Shown: piece by piece, positions 41,341-49,769 of the stretch
Layout: every line of letters starts with the position of its first letter
How positions within the stretch are numbered: position 1 is the first letter of the stretch
NCBI GenBank assembly: GCA_049520515.1
Contig: JBEKPS010000007.1
Coordinates: 1-64,000 of the forward strand
From: JAFAMS01 sp049520515
Lineage (GTDB): Bacteria > Vulcanimicrobiota > Vulcanimicrobiia > Vulcanimicrobiales > Vulcanimicrobiaceae
DNA length: 64,000 nucleotides
Reading direction: 5' to 3'
Translations under genes and position numbers: made by a program
The notes under the pieces: model-generated
Database searches by the model: none
What the model saw: only the letters and a program-made list of their open reading frames with translations
Told to the model about the DNA's origin: nothing

Positions 41341-41856
41341 TGGTGGGCTCTTCTCTTGCGCGGAATCCTTGCAGTCCTTTTCGGATTGCTTTGCTTCTTT
41401 TGGACCGGTGCGACGCTTATCGCGCTGGTGTTCTGGATCGGCATCTTTTTCGTGCTCGACGGCGCGTTTATGATCGTCGGTGCAGTCCGCAGCATCTCGT
41501 CATCCAACGCAAGTCATTGGTGGTGGCAACTGCTCGGCGGAATCGCCGGAATCATAGCCGGCGTATTGACGTTCATGTATCCGGGAATTACCGCGTACAC
41601 CCTCACCATTCTCATCGGCGCTTGGGCGATCGTAACCGGCGTTTTCGAGCTCATGACGGCGATACGTCTGCGTGCGGCTTTACCGAACGAGTGGCTGTGG
41701 ATTATCAACGGCGTACTCTCGATTCTGCTCGGACTGTATTTCTTCGTGTTTCCGCTTGCTGGAGCGATATCGATCGTTTGGATCCTTGGGTTCTACGCCA
41801 TTCTTGCCGGTGTTGCGATGATCGCGCTCTCGTTCCGACTGCGGAAAGCAGCCTAA
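41302..41856 (+). CDS. HdeD family membrane protein
   Basis: Six hydrophobic segments in 184 residues with the repeating pattern AHWWALLLRGILAVLFGLLCFFW, WWWQLLGGIAGIIAGVLTFMYPG and NEWLWIINGVLSILLGLYFFVFP fit HdeD (DUF308), linked to acid or envelope stress. There is no charged catalytic motif. It is transcribed divergently from the glycosyltransferase, overlapping by 39 bases at the 5' ends (ATG at 41302 or 41305). Convergent with the MoaD-like gene with one base between. Confidence 0.88.
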   Translation: MMALLAPEALRAHWWALLLRGILAVLFGLLCFFWTGATLIALVFWIGIFFVLDGAFMIVGAVRSISSSNASHWWWQLLGGIAGIIAGVLTFMYPGITAYTLTILIGAWAIVTGVFELMTAIRLRAALPNEWLWIINGVLSILLGLYFFVFPLAGAISIVWILGFYAILAGVAMIALSFRLRKAA

Positions 41857-41857
41857 C

Positions 41858-42154
41858 TCAGCCTCCGGACATCGCGCCGATGATGAAGAACGGTTCGCTG
41901 CCGCTCGCAACGGCATCGGGCAGCGGCGCATCGGGCGGATCGTGCGAGATATCGCGTTCGCACGCAAAGAAGCGGACGTACGCGCGGCGTTTGAGCGTAA
42001 CATGATCGCGAATCGCGCCGCGTAGGACCGGGAAGCGATCTTCAAGCGCGTCGAGCACGCTGCCCGGCGAAGCGCCGTCCGGCACGTCGATTTGAACCTC
42101 TCCGTCGACACGTGCTAGCGTCCGCAGATGCGCCGGCAGCACGACGCGGATCAC
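41858..42154 (-). CDS. MoaD/ThiS-like ubiquitin-fold protein ending in Gly-Gly
   Basis: The 98-residue protein has the MoaD/ThiS beta-grasp pattern: VVLPAHLRTLARVDGEVQIDVPDG and a C-terminal VASGSEPFFIIGAMSGG whose GG end is the sulfur-carrier site. The mid-segment RAYVRFFACERDISHDPPDAPLPD is typical of this subgroup. It is coded four bases into the end of the beta-propeller gene (overlap 42151-42154) and is the last gene of an operon with an alpha-hydroxy-acid oxidase and the propeller. It could carry sulfur or be conjugated; no E1-like activator is adjacent. Confidence 0.82.
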   Translation of the reverse strand: MIRVVLPAHLRTLARVDGEVQIDVPDGASPGSVLDALEDRFPVLRGAIRDHVTLKRRAYVRFFACERDISHDPPDAPLPDAVASGSEPFFIIGAMSGG

Positions 42155-43266
42155 GGCAGCGTCTGCACCTCGACCGAAAGCACCGCCGGCAGATCGTGTG
42201 CGATCGCTTTCCAGCTGTCACCGGCGTCTGCCGAAACGTAGACTTGTCCGCCCGTCGTCCCGAAATACACGCCGCACTCATCGAGCGAGTCGACCGCCAT
42301 GGCGTCGCGCAGCACGTTCACGTAGCAATTGCTTTGCGGCAATCCCTTGCTCAATTCTTCCCATTCGTTGCCGCCCGAACGGCTGCGGTAAACGCGCAGC
42401 TTTCCGTCGAGCGGATAGTGCTCGGAATCGCTTTTGATTGGGACGACATAAATCGTTTCAGGCTCGTGTGCGTGCACGTCGATGCAGAAGCCGAAATCGG
42501 TCGGCAGATTTCCGCTGACTTCGTGCCAGACGTCGCCCCCGTCGTTGGTCCGCATCACGTCCCAATGCTTTTGCATGTACAGCACATCCGGACGGGTGCG
42601 ATGCATCGCGAGGCGATGCACGCAGTGGCCGACCTCCGCGTCCTGATCGGGGATCTGCGCGGAACGTAAGCCTTTGTTGATCGGCTGCCACGTATCGCCG
42701 CCGTCCGTCGTTCGGAACGCGCCGGCTGCGGAGATGGCGACGAACATGCGCTTCGGATCTTTGGGATCGATCAGAATCGTGTGCAGGCACATCCCGCCCG
42801 CGCCGGGTTGCCAGCTGGCGCCGGTGGTGTGCGTGCGCAGCGAGGAGAGCTCGCTCCAATTTGCGCCGCCGTCCGTTGATTTGAACAGCGCCGCATCTTC
42901 GACTCCGGCGTAGATCGTATCCGGGTCGTCGAGCGACGGTTCGATGTGCCAAACGCGCGCAAATTCCCACGGATGCGGCGTTCCGTCGTACCATTGATGC
43001 GTTCCGGGGATACCGTCGTAGACAAATTTATTGCCGCTCGCTTCCCACGTTTTGCCGCCGTCGTCGGAACGTTGAATCTGCTGGCCGAACCACGCCGAGG
43101 TTTGCGAAGCCCAAAGACGATTGGGATTGGCCGGCGAGCCCTTGACGTGATAGATCTCCCAACCGCCGAAGAATGGCCCGGAGACGGTCCAATTTTCGCG
43201 CTTCCCGTCGGCGCTGAGAATGAATGCGCCCTTGCGCGTTCCGGCCAGTACTCGAACTTTGCTCAC
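42151..43266 (-). CDS. Sialidase-like (YCF48/BNR) beta-propeller protein
   Basis: At least five BNR/Asp-box-like repeats are visible: SDDGGKTWEASG, STDGGANWSELSS, TTDGGDTWQPIN, TNDGGDVWHEVSG, and SADAGDSWKAIAHD. Each repeat has the S/TxDGGxxW core that forms a propeller blade. There is no signal peptide, unlike secreted sialidases, so it probably acts in the cytoplasm, perhaps as a scaffold. It overlaps the oxidase upstream (43263-43266) and the MoaD-like gene downstream, both by four bases (ATGA), so the three proteins are likely to be made together. Confidence 0.88.
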   Translation of the reverse strand: MSKVRVLAGTRKGAFILSADGKRENWTVSGPFFGGWEIYHVKGSPANPNRLWASQTSAWFGQQIQRSDDGGKTWEASGNKFVYDGIPGTHQWYDGTPHPWEFARVWHIEPSLDDPDTIYAGVEDAALFKSTDGGANWSELSSLRTHTTGASWQPGAGGMCLHTILIDPKDPKRMFVAISAAGAFRTTDGGDTWQPINKGLRSAQIPDQDAEVGHCVHRLAMHRTRPDVLYMQKHWDVMRTNDGGDVWHEVSGNLPTDFGFCIDVHAHEPETIYVVPIKSDSEHYPLDGKLRVYRSRSGGNEWEELSKGLPQSNCYVNVLRDAMAVDSLDECGVYFGTTGGQVYVSADAGDSWKAIAHDLPAVLSVEVQTLP

Positions 43267-44387
43267 GACGATGCTCCGGTCTTTGCGATGATGTGCATTC
43301 CGGCCTCAGCGATCGAATGAGTCCCGGTCAGGCCCATCGTCACGTCCAGCTCTTTGCGCAGAATCTCCAGGGCTTTTGCGACCCCCTCTTCGCCGGCTGC
43401 GCCGAGACCGTACACGAAAGCGCGTCCGATCATGCACGAGCGTGCGCCGAACGCAAGCGCACGCAGCACGTCTTGGCCGCTGCGAATCCCGCCGTCGAAC
43501 ATCACCTCGATCTCCGAACCCACAGCCTGCACGATTGGGCGCAGCGCCGAAATCGATGACGTTGTTCCATCGAGCTGACGGCCACCGTGATTCGAGACGA
43601 TGATCGCGGATGCACCGCTCTTTGCTGCAATCTTCGCGTCCTCGACTTCGAGGATGCCCTTAAGGACGATCTTGCCCGGCCACAGCTCACGGATCCATTC
43701 GAGATCCTTCCAGTTGAGCGACGGATCGAATTGCTGCGAGACCCAGGCGGAGAGCGATGTAATATCGTCCATGCCTTTGATGCGGCCGTGCAGATTTCCG
43801 AACGTCTTGCGCTTGCCGTACAGGATGCTCAGTAACCACGACGGTTTTGTTGCGACGTCGATAGCATTGGGCAGCGTCAGCTCGAGCGGAACGCTCAGAC
43901 CGTTACGGACGTCGTTGTGGCGTTGGCCGAGCATCGTGAGATCGAGCGTGACGACGAGGGCGCTGCATTTCACGGCAGCCGCGCGCGCGATGAGATCGCG
44001 CACGAAACCCCGATCGCGCATGACGTACAGCTGAAACCAAAACGGTTCTTCGGCCGCCTCCGCGACATCTTCGATCGAGCACACCGACATCGTGCTCAGC
44101 GTGAACGGAATTCCGGCGGCTTGCGCGGCGCGACAAGCGAGAATCTCGCCGTCACCATGCTGCATCCCAAGCGCTCCGATCGGCCCGAGAACGAGCGGTA
44201 ATGATGCCGGTTCGCCAAGGATCGTCGTGCCAAGCTCGCGCGACGTCAGATCGATGCCGACGCGCTGCCGGAACTTTATGGCTTCGAGATCGTCACGGTT
44301 CGCGTGCAGAGTTGCTTCGGAATACGATCCCGCGTCGGCGTATTGAAAGAACGCCTTCGGTACACGACGCTGCGCGATCGTGCGCAA
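43263..44387 (-). CDS. FMN-dependent alpha-hydroxy-acid oxidase/dehydrogenase
   Basis: The core matches LldD/glycolate-oxidase-like enzymes: LPLVLGPIGALGMQHGDGE, STMSVCSIEDVAEA, WFQLYVMRDRGFVRDLIARA, VLKGILEVEDAK with the catalytic Lys, and SNHGGRQLDG with the catalytic His and Arg, followed by DGGIRSGQDVLRAL. They oxidise lactate, glycolate or mandelate-type acids. The N-terminal part of the family (CIDDLRTIAQRRVPKAFFQYADAG) runs further upstream than the TTG at 44387: an AAGGAGG at 44441-44435 sits eight bases before an ACG at 44426. The coding start may therefore be non-canonical; 44387 is the conservative choice. First gene of the operon. Confidence 0.88.
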   Translation of the reverse strand: MRTIAQRRVPKAFFQYADAGSYSEATLHANRDDLEAIKFRQRVGIDLTSRELGTTILGEPASLPLVLGPIGALGMQHGDGEILACRAAQAAGIPFTLSTMSVCSIEDVAEAAEEPFWFQLYVMRDRGFVRDLIARAAAVKCSALVVTLDLTMLGQRHNDVRNGLSVPLELTLPNAIDVATKPSWLLSILYGKRKTFGNLHGRIKGMDDITSLSAWVSQQFDPSLNWKDLEWIRELWPGKIVLKGILEVEDAKIAAKSGASAIIVSNHGGRQLDGTTSSISALRPIVQAVGSEIEVMFDGGIRSGQDVLRALAFGARSCMIGRAFVYGLGAAGEEGVAKALEILRKELDVTMGLTGTHSIAEAGMHIIAKTGASS

Positions 44388-44477
44388 ATCGTCGATGCAA
44401 GCTACACGTTTCAGTTGATCGGCCGTCTCACGCCCCTCCTTCGAGGTCTGTGAGTCAGCCTAAAAGCTCAATCCTGC

Positions 44478-44957
44478 TTAGGATTGGAAGTCGACGATCG
44501 ATGCACCTGAGGGCGCGCTGGAATAACTGTTCAGGGCCGTTTGCGCCTGTTGATCGCTTTGCGACTGGATATCTTCGAGCGTCGGGATATTCGCCGTCGC
44601 ATCCGTCGTCGACGAGCCCGCGTTGTTCACCAATGTCGCAATCGTCGACGCTTGCGCCTCTTGCTCCTGAGCATTGATCTCGACCCACTGCGCGAGGACG
44701 CTATCGATGTTCAGTGCTGAGTTCTGCTGCGTGCCAAACGAGACGTTGAAGAGCTCTTGAAGATCCTCGGATTGCAGCGTGTCGTACTCTTGCACGTACG
44801 GATTCGTCGTCGGCGTGCTGGTGCTCGAGCTGGACGTCGTGCTCGACGTGCTGCTGCTGCTCGAGGCCGGCTCGATTCCCTCGGGGAGATTTCCCGACGG
44901 ATACGTGTATTCGGCCGGAGACGGGACCGTGCTGCTGCCAATCGGCGTGGAGCTCAT
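44478..44957 (-). CDS. Ser/Thr-rich low-complexity protein of unknown function
   Basis: The 159-residue product has no signal peptide or membrane segment. Residues about 31-50 are nearly all Ser and Thr; the rest is Gln/Ala/Ser-rich and helical (NIDSVLAQWVEINAQEQEAQASTIATLVNN). No motif is recognised. A flexible Ser-rich N-terminus followed by a helical domain suggests a surface- or partner-binding role, but that is guesswork. The 70 bases between it and the downstream small gene hold nothing evident. Confidence 0.5.
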   Translation of the reverse strand: MSSTPIGSSTVPSPAEYTYPSGNLPEGIEPASSSSSTSSTTSSSSTSTPTTNPYVQEYDTLQSEDLQELFNVSFGTQQNSALNIDSVLAQWVEINAQEQEAQASTIATLVNNAGSSTTDATANIPTLEDIQSQSDQQAQTALNSYSSAPSGASIVDFQS

Positions 44958-45027
44958 GTGTCTCGATTTCGCTCGGCGCGGGGACGGGGCCCTGTGCTCT
45001 GCCGCACTGCCCGTGTAAACCTCGCGT

Positions 45028-45204
45028 TTAGCGGGGGAGGCCCATCATGTAGTCGTTCCAGGCCTTGATCCCCATCCAGCCGCCGATCATGCCGCCGACG
45101 AGGAGGACGAAGAGGCCGACCATCAGGGCGTTCTTGATCCCCTCAGAATCGCGGTCCAGGCGCAGGTTGTCCAAGCGAAACCAGTCGCGCAGCAGCTTTA
45201 TCAC
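45028..45204 (-). CDS. 58-residue single-pass protein coupled to the RND pump (AcrZ-like position)
   Basis: A GTG at 45204 overlaps the stop of the RND pump gene in a GTGA (45204-45201). The frame has 58 codons and stops at TAA 45030-45028. The N-terminal half is charged (WFRLDNLRLDRDSEGIKN) and the rest is a hydrophobic helix (ALMVGLFVLLVGGMIGGWMG) with Gly spaced to pack against another helix, ending in a short polar tail. In E. coli the small AcrZ protein binds the RND pump AcrB; here the gene is coupled to the pump, a position typical of small pump subunits. Homology to AcrZ is not claimed. Confidence 0.65.
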   Translation of the reverse strand: MIKLLRDWFRLDNLRLDRDSEGIKNALMVGLFVLLVGGMIGGWMGIKAWNDYMMGLPR

Positions 45205-48200
45205 GTTGGGGCGAGGCCGCGCTCCGTGACCTCAGCCGGTGGGTGCGGGTCAGCGTGCTTCTGCTCCTTCGGGACCTTCCAGTCTTTGGGTGCCATCCAC
45301 ATGTAGGCGATTGGCACCAGGAGCAGCGTCAGCACCAGCGAGCTAAGGACGCCGCCGATGATGACCGTGCCGAGGCTTGTGCGCGCGCCGGAGCCCGGCT
45401 CGAAGCCAAGGGCGAGTGGAATGTTGGCCGCAACGATCGAGAAGCTGGTCATGATGATCGGCCGGAACCGCGTATGGGCGCTTTCCTTGATCGCGGCCAG
45501 CTTGTCTCGGCCACGCGAACGCAGCGTGTTGGCATAGTCGACGAGCAGGATGCCGTTCTTCGTCGCGATACCGATCAGCAAGATCGAGCCGATCAACGAG
45601 AACAGGTTGAGCGTCTTGTGCGTGATCATCAGCGCACCGAGTGCGCCGACTGCGGCGACTGGGACAGAGAACATGATGATGAATGGCGAGCTGTAGCTAT
45701 TGTACAACGCCACCATCAGCAAGAAGACCAGGATGACCGAGAAGATCATCGACGCGCCGAGGCCGCGCAGCGTCTGGTTCATGAAGTCTTGCGAGCCGAG
45801 CGGCGCGGGCTTAACCGTGATATTCGGCGGCAAGTGCAACGACGGCAAACGTTTGAAGAACTCATTCTGTACGGCAGAGAGAGACGAGCCGGGAATGTAG
45901 TTACCGTTGACGTGCACGACGTTGTACCGGTCGACGCGCGTTATGATCGGCGGCGTCGGCTCGTAGCGGAATGTCGCAAAGTCGCCGAGGTGGACGATCG
46001 CGCCCGTCTGCGAGCGAATTGGAATCGCAGCCAGCGAGCTGATCTCGACCTGCAAATCCGTCGGGTAGATCACTTGCACTTCTTCGAGGCCCGCGGGCGT
46101 TTCGAATTGCGTCACCTGATTGCCGCCGAACGCGGCACCGGCGGCGTTCGCGGCTTGTCCGATGTCGACGTTGAGCGCATTCATCTTTTGCCGATCGAAG
46201 ATGATCTCGACTTGCGGCGCAAGCTGGCTTCCGGAGCTGCTGACGTGCGTCGCAGTCGGGATGCTCTTCATGAGCGCGAGCACTTGTTGCGCGGCGTGCG
46301 TCGGATCGCCGCCCAGGATATCGGAGACGATCATGTCGATCGGCTGCTGATTGCCGCCCGAAGTCGTCGTTGATGGTACGGCGACGTTATCGGCTTGCGG
46401 GATGATCTTGCGCGCCTCTTGGCTGAATCGCGTCGCCCACCACGCTGTCGATTGCTTGCGTGCATCCTTGAGGAAAACGGTGATTTGCCCAACGTTGCCC
46501 TGATACACATACGCGCCGAAGGACGCTGAGTATGATCCAGCGGACGTCGCTTCGCCGTCAACGTCGCCTTGTTGGTCGATCCAGCTCTCGAGCTTGAAGA
46601 GATACTTCTTCACTGTCTCGAGCGGCGTACCGACCGGGAAGACCGATTGAATGTAGATCTGTCCGCGATCCGTCACCGGCACGAATTCTTCGCCGACGAG
46701 GCCAAGCGGTACGAGCGCGATTGCGCCAACAAACGAAAGCGCGCAAAGCGTCGCAACGAGCCCTTTGTGTTCCAGTCCCCACGGAAGTGCTTTGTGCACG
46801 TACCATTCTCGTGCGTTATCGAAGAAATTTCCGAACGCATCGACCATCTTCGGGGGCTTCCAGTGCGAGCGTAATGCCCATAAGCCTGCCAGCGTCGGCG
46901 TGATCGTGAACGATACGAACAGCGAGGTCAAGGTCGAGATGACGACGACGATCGCGAACTCCCACAAGAACCGTCCGACTTGGCCTTGAACGAACGCGAT
47001 CGGAAAGAAGACGACGACGTCGACAAGCGTGATGACGACCGCAGCCGCACCGATCTCCTGCCGGCCGTTGACCGCGGCATCCTCCGGCGACTCGCCGAGC
47101 TCGGTGAAGTGACGTTCGATGTTCTCAAGGACGACCGTCGAGTCGTCGACGAGGATTCCGATAACAAGCGACATCCCGAGCAACGAGATCAAGTCGAGCG
47201 TCATGCCAAAGAGCTTCATCGCCGTGATTGCGATTGCAAGCGACGTCGGGATTGCGACGCAGACGACGATTGCATTGCGCCACGAACGCAAGAAGAAGAG
47301 CATCGCGATGCCGGTGAGGATCATCGCTTCCATCAGCGTGCGCGTGACGAGATCGATCTGCTGCGTCGTGAAGCGCGACTGCGTGTTCAGAAGCTTGAAC
47401 TGCAGCTCGGGGAATTGACGCTCGATTTGCGGCATTGCGGCGAGAATGGCGTCCGAAGAATCGACTTCGCTCGCATCCGAGGCTTTTTGCACGAAGAGGA
47501 ACATACCGGGGCGGCCGTTGACCTGCGCGTAGCGGCGCCGCGGCTCGGTGCCGGCGACGACGCTGGCGACGTCACCGATGCGCGTGATGGCGTTGCTCGC
47601 GGTCCAGGTGTCGATCCCGCCGGCTAGCGTGCTCAGGCCGGCGGGTGCGCCCGTGCCCGAGACGATGACGGGGAGATTCGAGATCGTGTTCGGCGTCGTG
47701 ATGTCGCCGCGCACGTCGATCGTTGTCTCGCGGTTTGGTGCGTACGCGATGCCGCCGGGGACGCGTTGATTGTCGTTCGTAAGCGTGTTGATGAGATCGT
47801 TGAGTGTCAAACCACGCGCAGCGAGCTTGGTGGGGTCGGCATAGACTTCGTACGCCGGAATCGCGTCGCCGCCAACTTGAACGTTCGAGACGCCCTTGAT
47901 CTGCTGGATGCGCGGGACGATGACGTTGTCGACCAGCAGCGAGAGCTGACCGATCGAGAGCTTCGGCGAGAATACGCCGAAGCTTACGACGACCGATTGG
48001 CTTGGGTCGCGAATCTGAAGAGTTGGCGGTTGGATATTGGTAGGAAGCTCTTTTTCCGCGGCCTGAATGGCCTTTTGCGTCAGCGCGACGTCGGTTGCAA
48101 TATCCGAGCCGAGATAGTAGACCGCGACGATCGTTGCCGTGCCTTGCTGCACCGTGGAGTTCATCGTCTGCAAGTCGGTCGTTCCGGCCAGCTGCTGTTC

Positions 48201-48401
48201 GATCGGCTGGACGATGTTGTCGCGCATCTCGGTGACGGAGGCACCGTTGTATTGCACGTTGATGCTGACCGTCGGCTGCGACGTGTTCGGGAAGAGCTGC
48301 TTGACGATAACCGTCGTCGAAACGATGCCGGCGAACGTCATCAGCGCGATAATGACGAAGACGAGCGTTGGGCGGTTGACGAAGAGCCGTGTAAGACTCA
48401 C
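45201..48401 (-). CDS. RND-family efflux pump inner-membrane subunit
   Basis: The 1066-residue transporter has the RND layout: TM1 (TLVFVIIALMTFAGIV), large porter domain, TM2-6 with LVIGILVDDSTVVLENIERHF (the helix 4 proton-relay with two adjacent Asp), central loop, TM7, second porter domain, and TM8-12 ending in a KDWKVPKEQKHADP tail. The DD motif and LFPNTSQPTVSINVQY beginning fit the hydrophobe/amphiphile exporter group (HAE1). It starts at the stop of the adaptor (ATGA 48401-48398) and ends overlapping a small protein gene. An outer-membrane TolC partner is not present nearby. Divergently encoded regulators lie upstream. Confidence 0.93.
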   Translation of the reverse strand: MSLTRLFVNRPTLVFVIIALMTFAGIVSTTVIVKQLFPNTSQPTVSINVQYNGASVTEMRDNIVQPIEQQLAGTTDLQTMNSTVQQGTATIVAVYYLGSDIATDVALTQKAIQAAEKELPTNIQPPTLQIRDPSQSVVVSFGVFSPKLSIGQLSLLVDNVIVPRIQQIKGVSNVQVGGDAIPAYEVYADPTKLAARGLTLNDLINTLTNDNQRVPGGIAYAPNRETTIDVRGDITTPNTISNLPVIVSGTGAPAGLSTLAGGIDTWTASNAITRIGDVASVVAGTEPRRRYAQVNGRPGMFLFVQKASDASEVDSSDAILAAMPQIERQFPELQFKLLNTQSRFTTQQIDLVTRTLMEAMILTGIAMLFFLRSWRNAIVVCVAIPTSLAIAITAMKLFGMTLDLISLLGMSLVIGILVDDSTVVLENIERHFTELGESPEDAAVNGRQEIGAAAVVITLVDVVVFFPIAFVQGQVGRFLWEFAIVVVISTLTSLFVSFTITPTLAGLWALRSHWKPPKMVDAFGNFFDNAREWYVHKALPWGLEHKGLVATLCALSFVGAIALVPLGLVGEEFVPVTDRGQIYIQSVFPVGTPLETVKKYLFKLESWIDQQGDVDGEATSAGSYSASFGAYVYQGNVGQITVFLKDARKQSTAWWATRFSQEARKIIPQADNVAVPSTTTSGGNQQPIDMIVSDILGGDPTHAAQQVLALMKSIPTATHVSSSGSQLAPQVEIIFDRQKMNALNVDIGQAANAAGAAFGGNQVTQFETPAGLEEVQVIYPTDLQVEISSLAAIPIRSQTGAIVHLGDFATFRYEPTPPIITRVDRYNVVHVNGNYIPGSSLSAVQNEFFKRLPSLHLPPNITVKPAPLGSQDFMNQTLRGLGASMIFSVILVFLLMVALYNSYSSPFIIMFSVPVAAVGALGALMITHKTLNLFSLIGSILLIGIATKNGILLVDYANTLRSRGRDKLAAIKESAHTRFRPIIMTSFSIVAANIPLALGFEPGSGARTSLGTVIIGGVLSSLVLTLLLVPIAYMWMAPKDWKVPKEQKHADPHPPAEVTERGLAPT

Positions 48402-49666
48402 TTGAACGCGACCTTTTCGCCGTCGCCGACGCTCGATTGACCGTCGGTTACGATGCGAGTACCAGCGGTAAGCCCGCGTACGACTGCATTCGCTCCGTCA
48501 TCGGCCAACTCGACAACCTGCAAGGTGTGCACGAGGCCTTGATCGTCGACGCTAAGCACGCGATCTCGGTTGGGGCTGGTGAACGCCGTCACCGGTATGC
48601 GTATGCCGCGTACGGTCGCTAGGTCGACCTTGCCGAGAACAGCCATGCCCGGCCGCAGCGTGCCACGTGGGTTATTGAGCTGAACCTTGACTTCGAAATT
48701 GGTCGAGCCGGGGACGATTTGATTGAGGATGCCAACGACGGGGCCCTGGACTTTCTTCCCGCCTAAGTCCGAGACTGCAATCCTTGCAATCGCGTTTTGC
48801 GGAATCTGAGCGACCTGTGCACCCGACGCTTGCAGCACGGCGTACAACGGATTGACCTGCTGCAGCGTGAAGATTTGACGCGTCCCCGGATATTCGCCCG
48901 GATTGAGATTGCGATTGACGACGATGCCGTCGACGGGTGACACGATCTTGGCCTTATCGATCGAGACCTGGACTTGACGAGCGTTGGCGAGCGCCTGTGC
49001 TTCCTGTGCACGCGATTGCTCGATCGCCGACTGTTGCAATCCCGGCGCCGCGACCGACGAGCCGTTGGCTTGAACGTTCGACTGCGCAGACGACTGCGAA
49101 GCTTGGGCGGAGCGAAGCGTCTGTTGATCGTTGTGAACCAGCGTCTCTTGCTGATCGACCGTTTGCTGTGCGATGAAGCCGCTAGCGAGGAGCTGTTGAT
49201 CGCGCTTAAGCGTCAGAGAATCGAAGGCTAACGTTTTTTGGGCTTGCTCGACCGCGGCGCTCGAGCCATGCAGCGTATCGACGCCCTGCGAGATCGAGAG
49301 CTTCCCTTGAAAGACCGTGTGCGACGTGTTAGCCGCATCGGCGTGTGCGGTCGCAACATCGGATTGCAGCTGGGCGACGAGGTCTGCGGTGTCGAGCAGC
49401 GCGATTACCTGGCCCTTCCGAACGTGATCGCCTTCGTTGACGTACACGTCGTCGGCCGGTTCGGTGAGCGTCGATTGCATCGCGACGTTCTGATACGGCG
49501 CGATCAGGCCCGGCAGCGGCTCGTTTGGACTGATGGTCCCACTCGAGGCGATTGAGGTTGCCACGAACGGTATTTGCGCGACCGGCTTGGCCGGTTTTGC
49601 GCACCCGGCCAGTGCGAAGAGCGCCGCGACGAGAAGAGGGCCCGCGGCGCGCGGAAGGCTACCCAT
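48398..49666 (-). CDS. RND membrane-fusion (adaptor) lipoprotein
   Basis: The ATG at 49666 is chosen because it begins a lipobox signal (MGSLPRAAGPLLVAALFALAGC). The 422-residue protein has a first barrel-sandwich half (VYVNEGDHVRKGQVIALLDTADL), a long helical hairpin (SLTLKRDQQLLASGFIAQQTVDQQETL), the second half VSPVDGIVVNRNLNPGEYPG, and a beta-barrel with VLGKVDLATVRGIRIPVTAF. The two-base-pair overlap with the pump (ATGA) shows coexpression. It is 103 bases from the divergent response regulator gene, with a shared promoter region. Confidence 0.92.
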   Translation of the reverse strand: MGSLPRAAGPLLVAALFALAGCAKPAKPVAQIPFVATSIASSGTISPNEPLPGLIAPYQNVAMQSTLTEPADDVYVNEGDHVRKGQVIALLDTADLVAQLQSDVATAHADAANTSHTVFQGKLSISQGVDTLHGSSAAVEQAQKTLAFDSLTLKRDQQLLASGFIAQQTVDQQETLVHNDQQTLRSAQASQSSAQSNVQANGSSVAAPGLQQSAIEQSRAQEAQALANARQVQVSIDKAKIVSPVDGIVVNRNLNPGEYPGTRQIFTLQQVNPLYAVLQASGAQVAQIPQNAIARIAVSDLGGKKVQGPVVGILNQIVPGSTNFEVKVQLNNPRGTLRPGMAVLGKVDLATVRGIRIPVTAFTSPNRDRVLSVDDQGLVHTLQVVELADDGANAVVRGLTAGTRIVTDGQSSVGDGEKVAFK

Positions 49667-49769
49667 AAGCACCCATCCATCGTACTCACCACTATGGGAA
49701 TCCCCTGGGAAACGCGTCAGCGTCTTCCAAGGAACAGCCGCTACCATCGGGAGGGAGCGCCTACTGAAA
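49667..49769. promoter_or_regulatory. Divergent promoter region of pump operon and two-component system
   Basis: This 103-base gap separates the adaptor gene (minus) and the response-regulator gene (plus). It contains CCTGGGAA at about 49704-49711 and TTCCAAGG at about 49725-49732, an imperfect eight-base dyad (one mismatch), which is a plausible regulator site, and GGGAGGGAG near 49749-49757 as the regulator's ribosome binding site. No -10/-35 pair is confidently assigned. Confidence 0.35.

Noticed and set aside
45243..46373. Long plus-strand frame opposite the RND pump
   Set aside because: Highly charged, Asp/Arg-rich composition typical of antisense frames; the RND protein on the minus strand has clear motifs.
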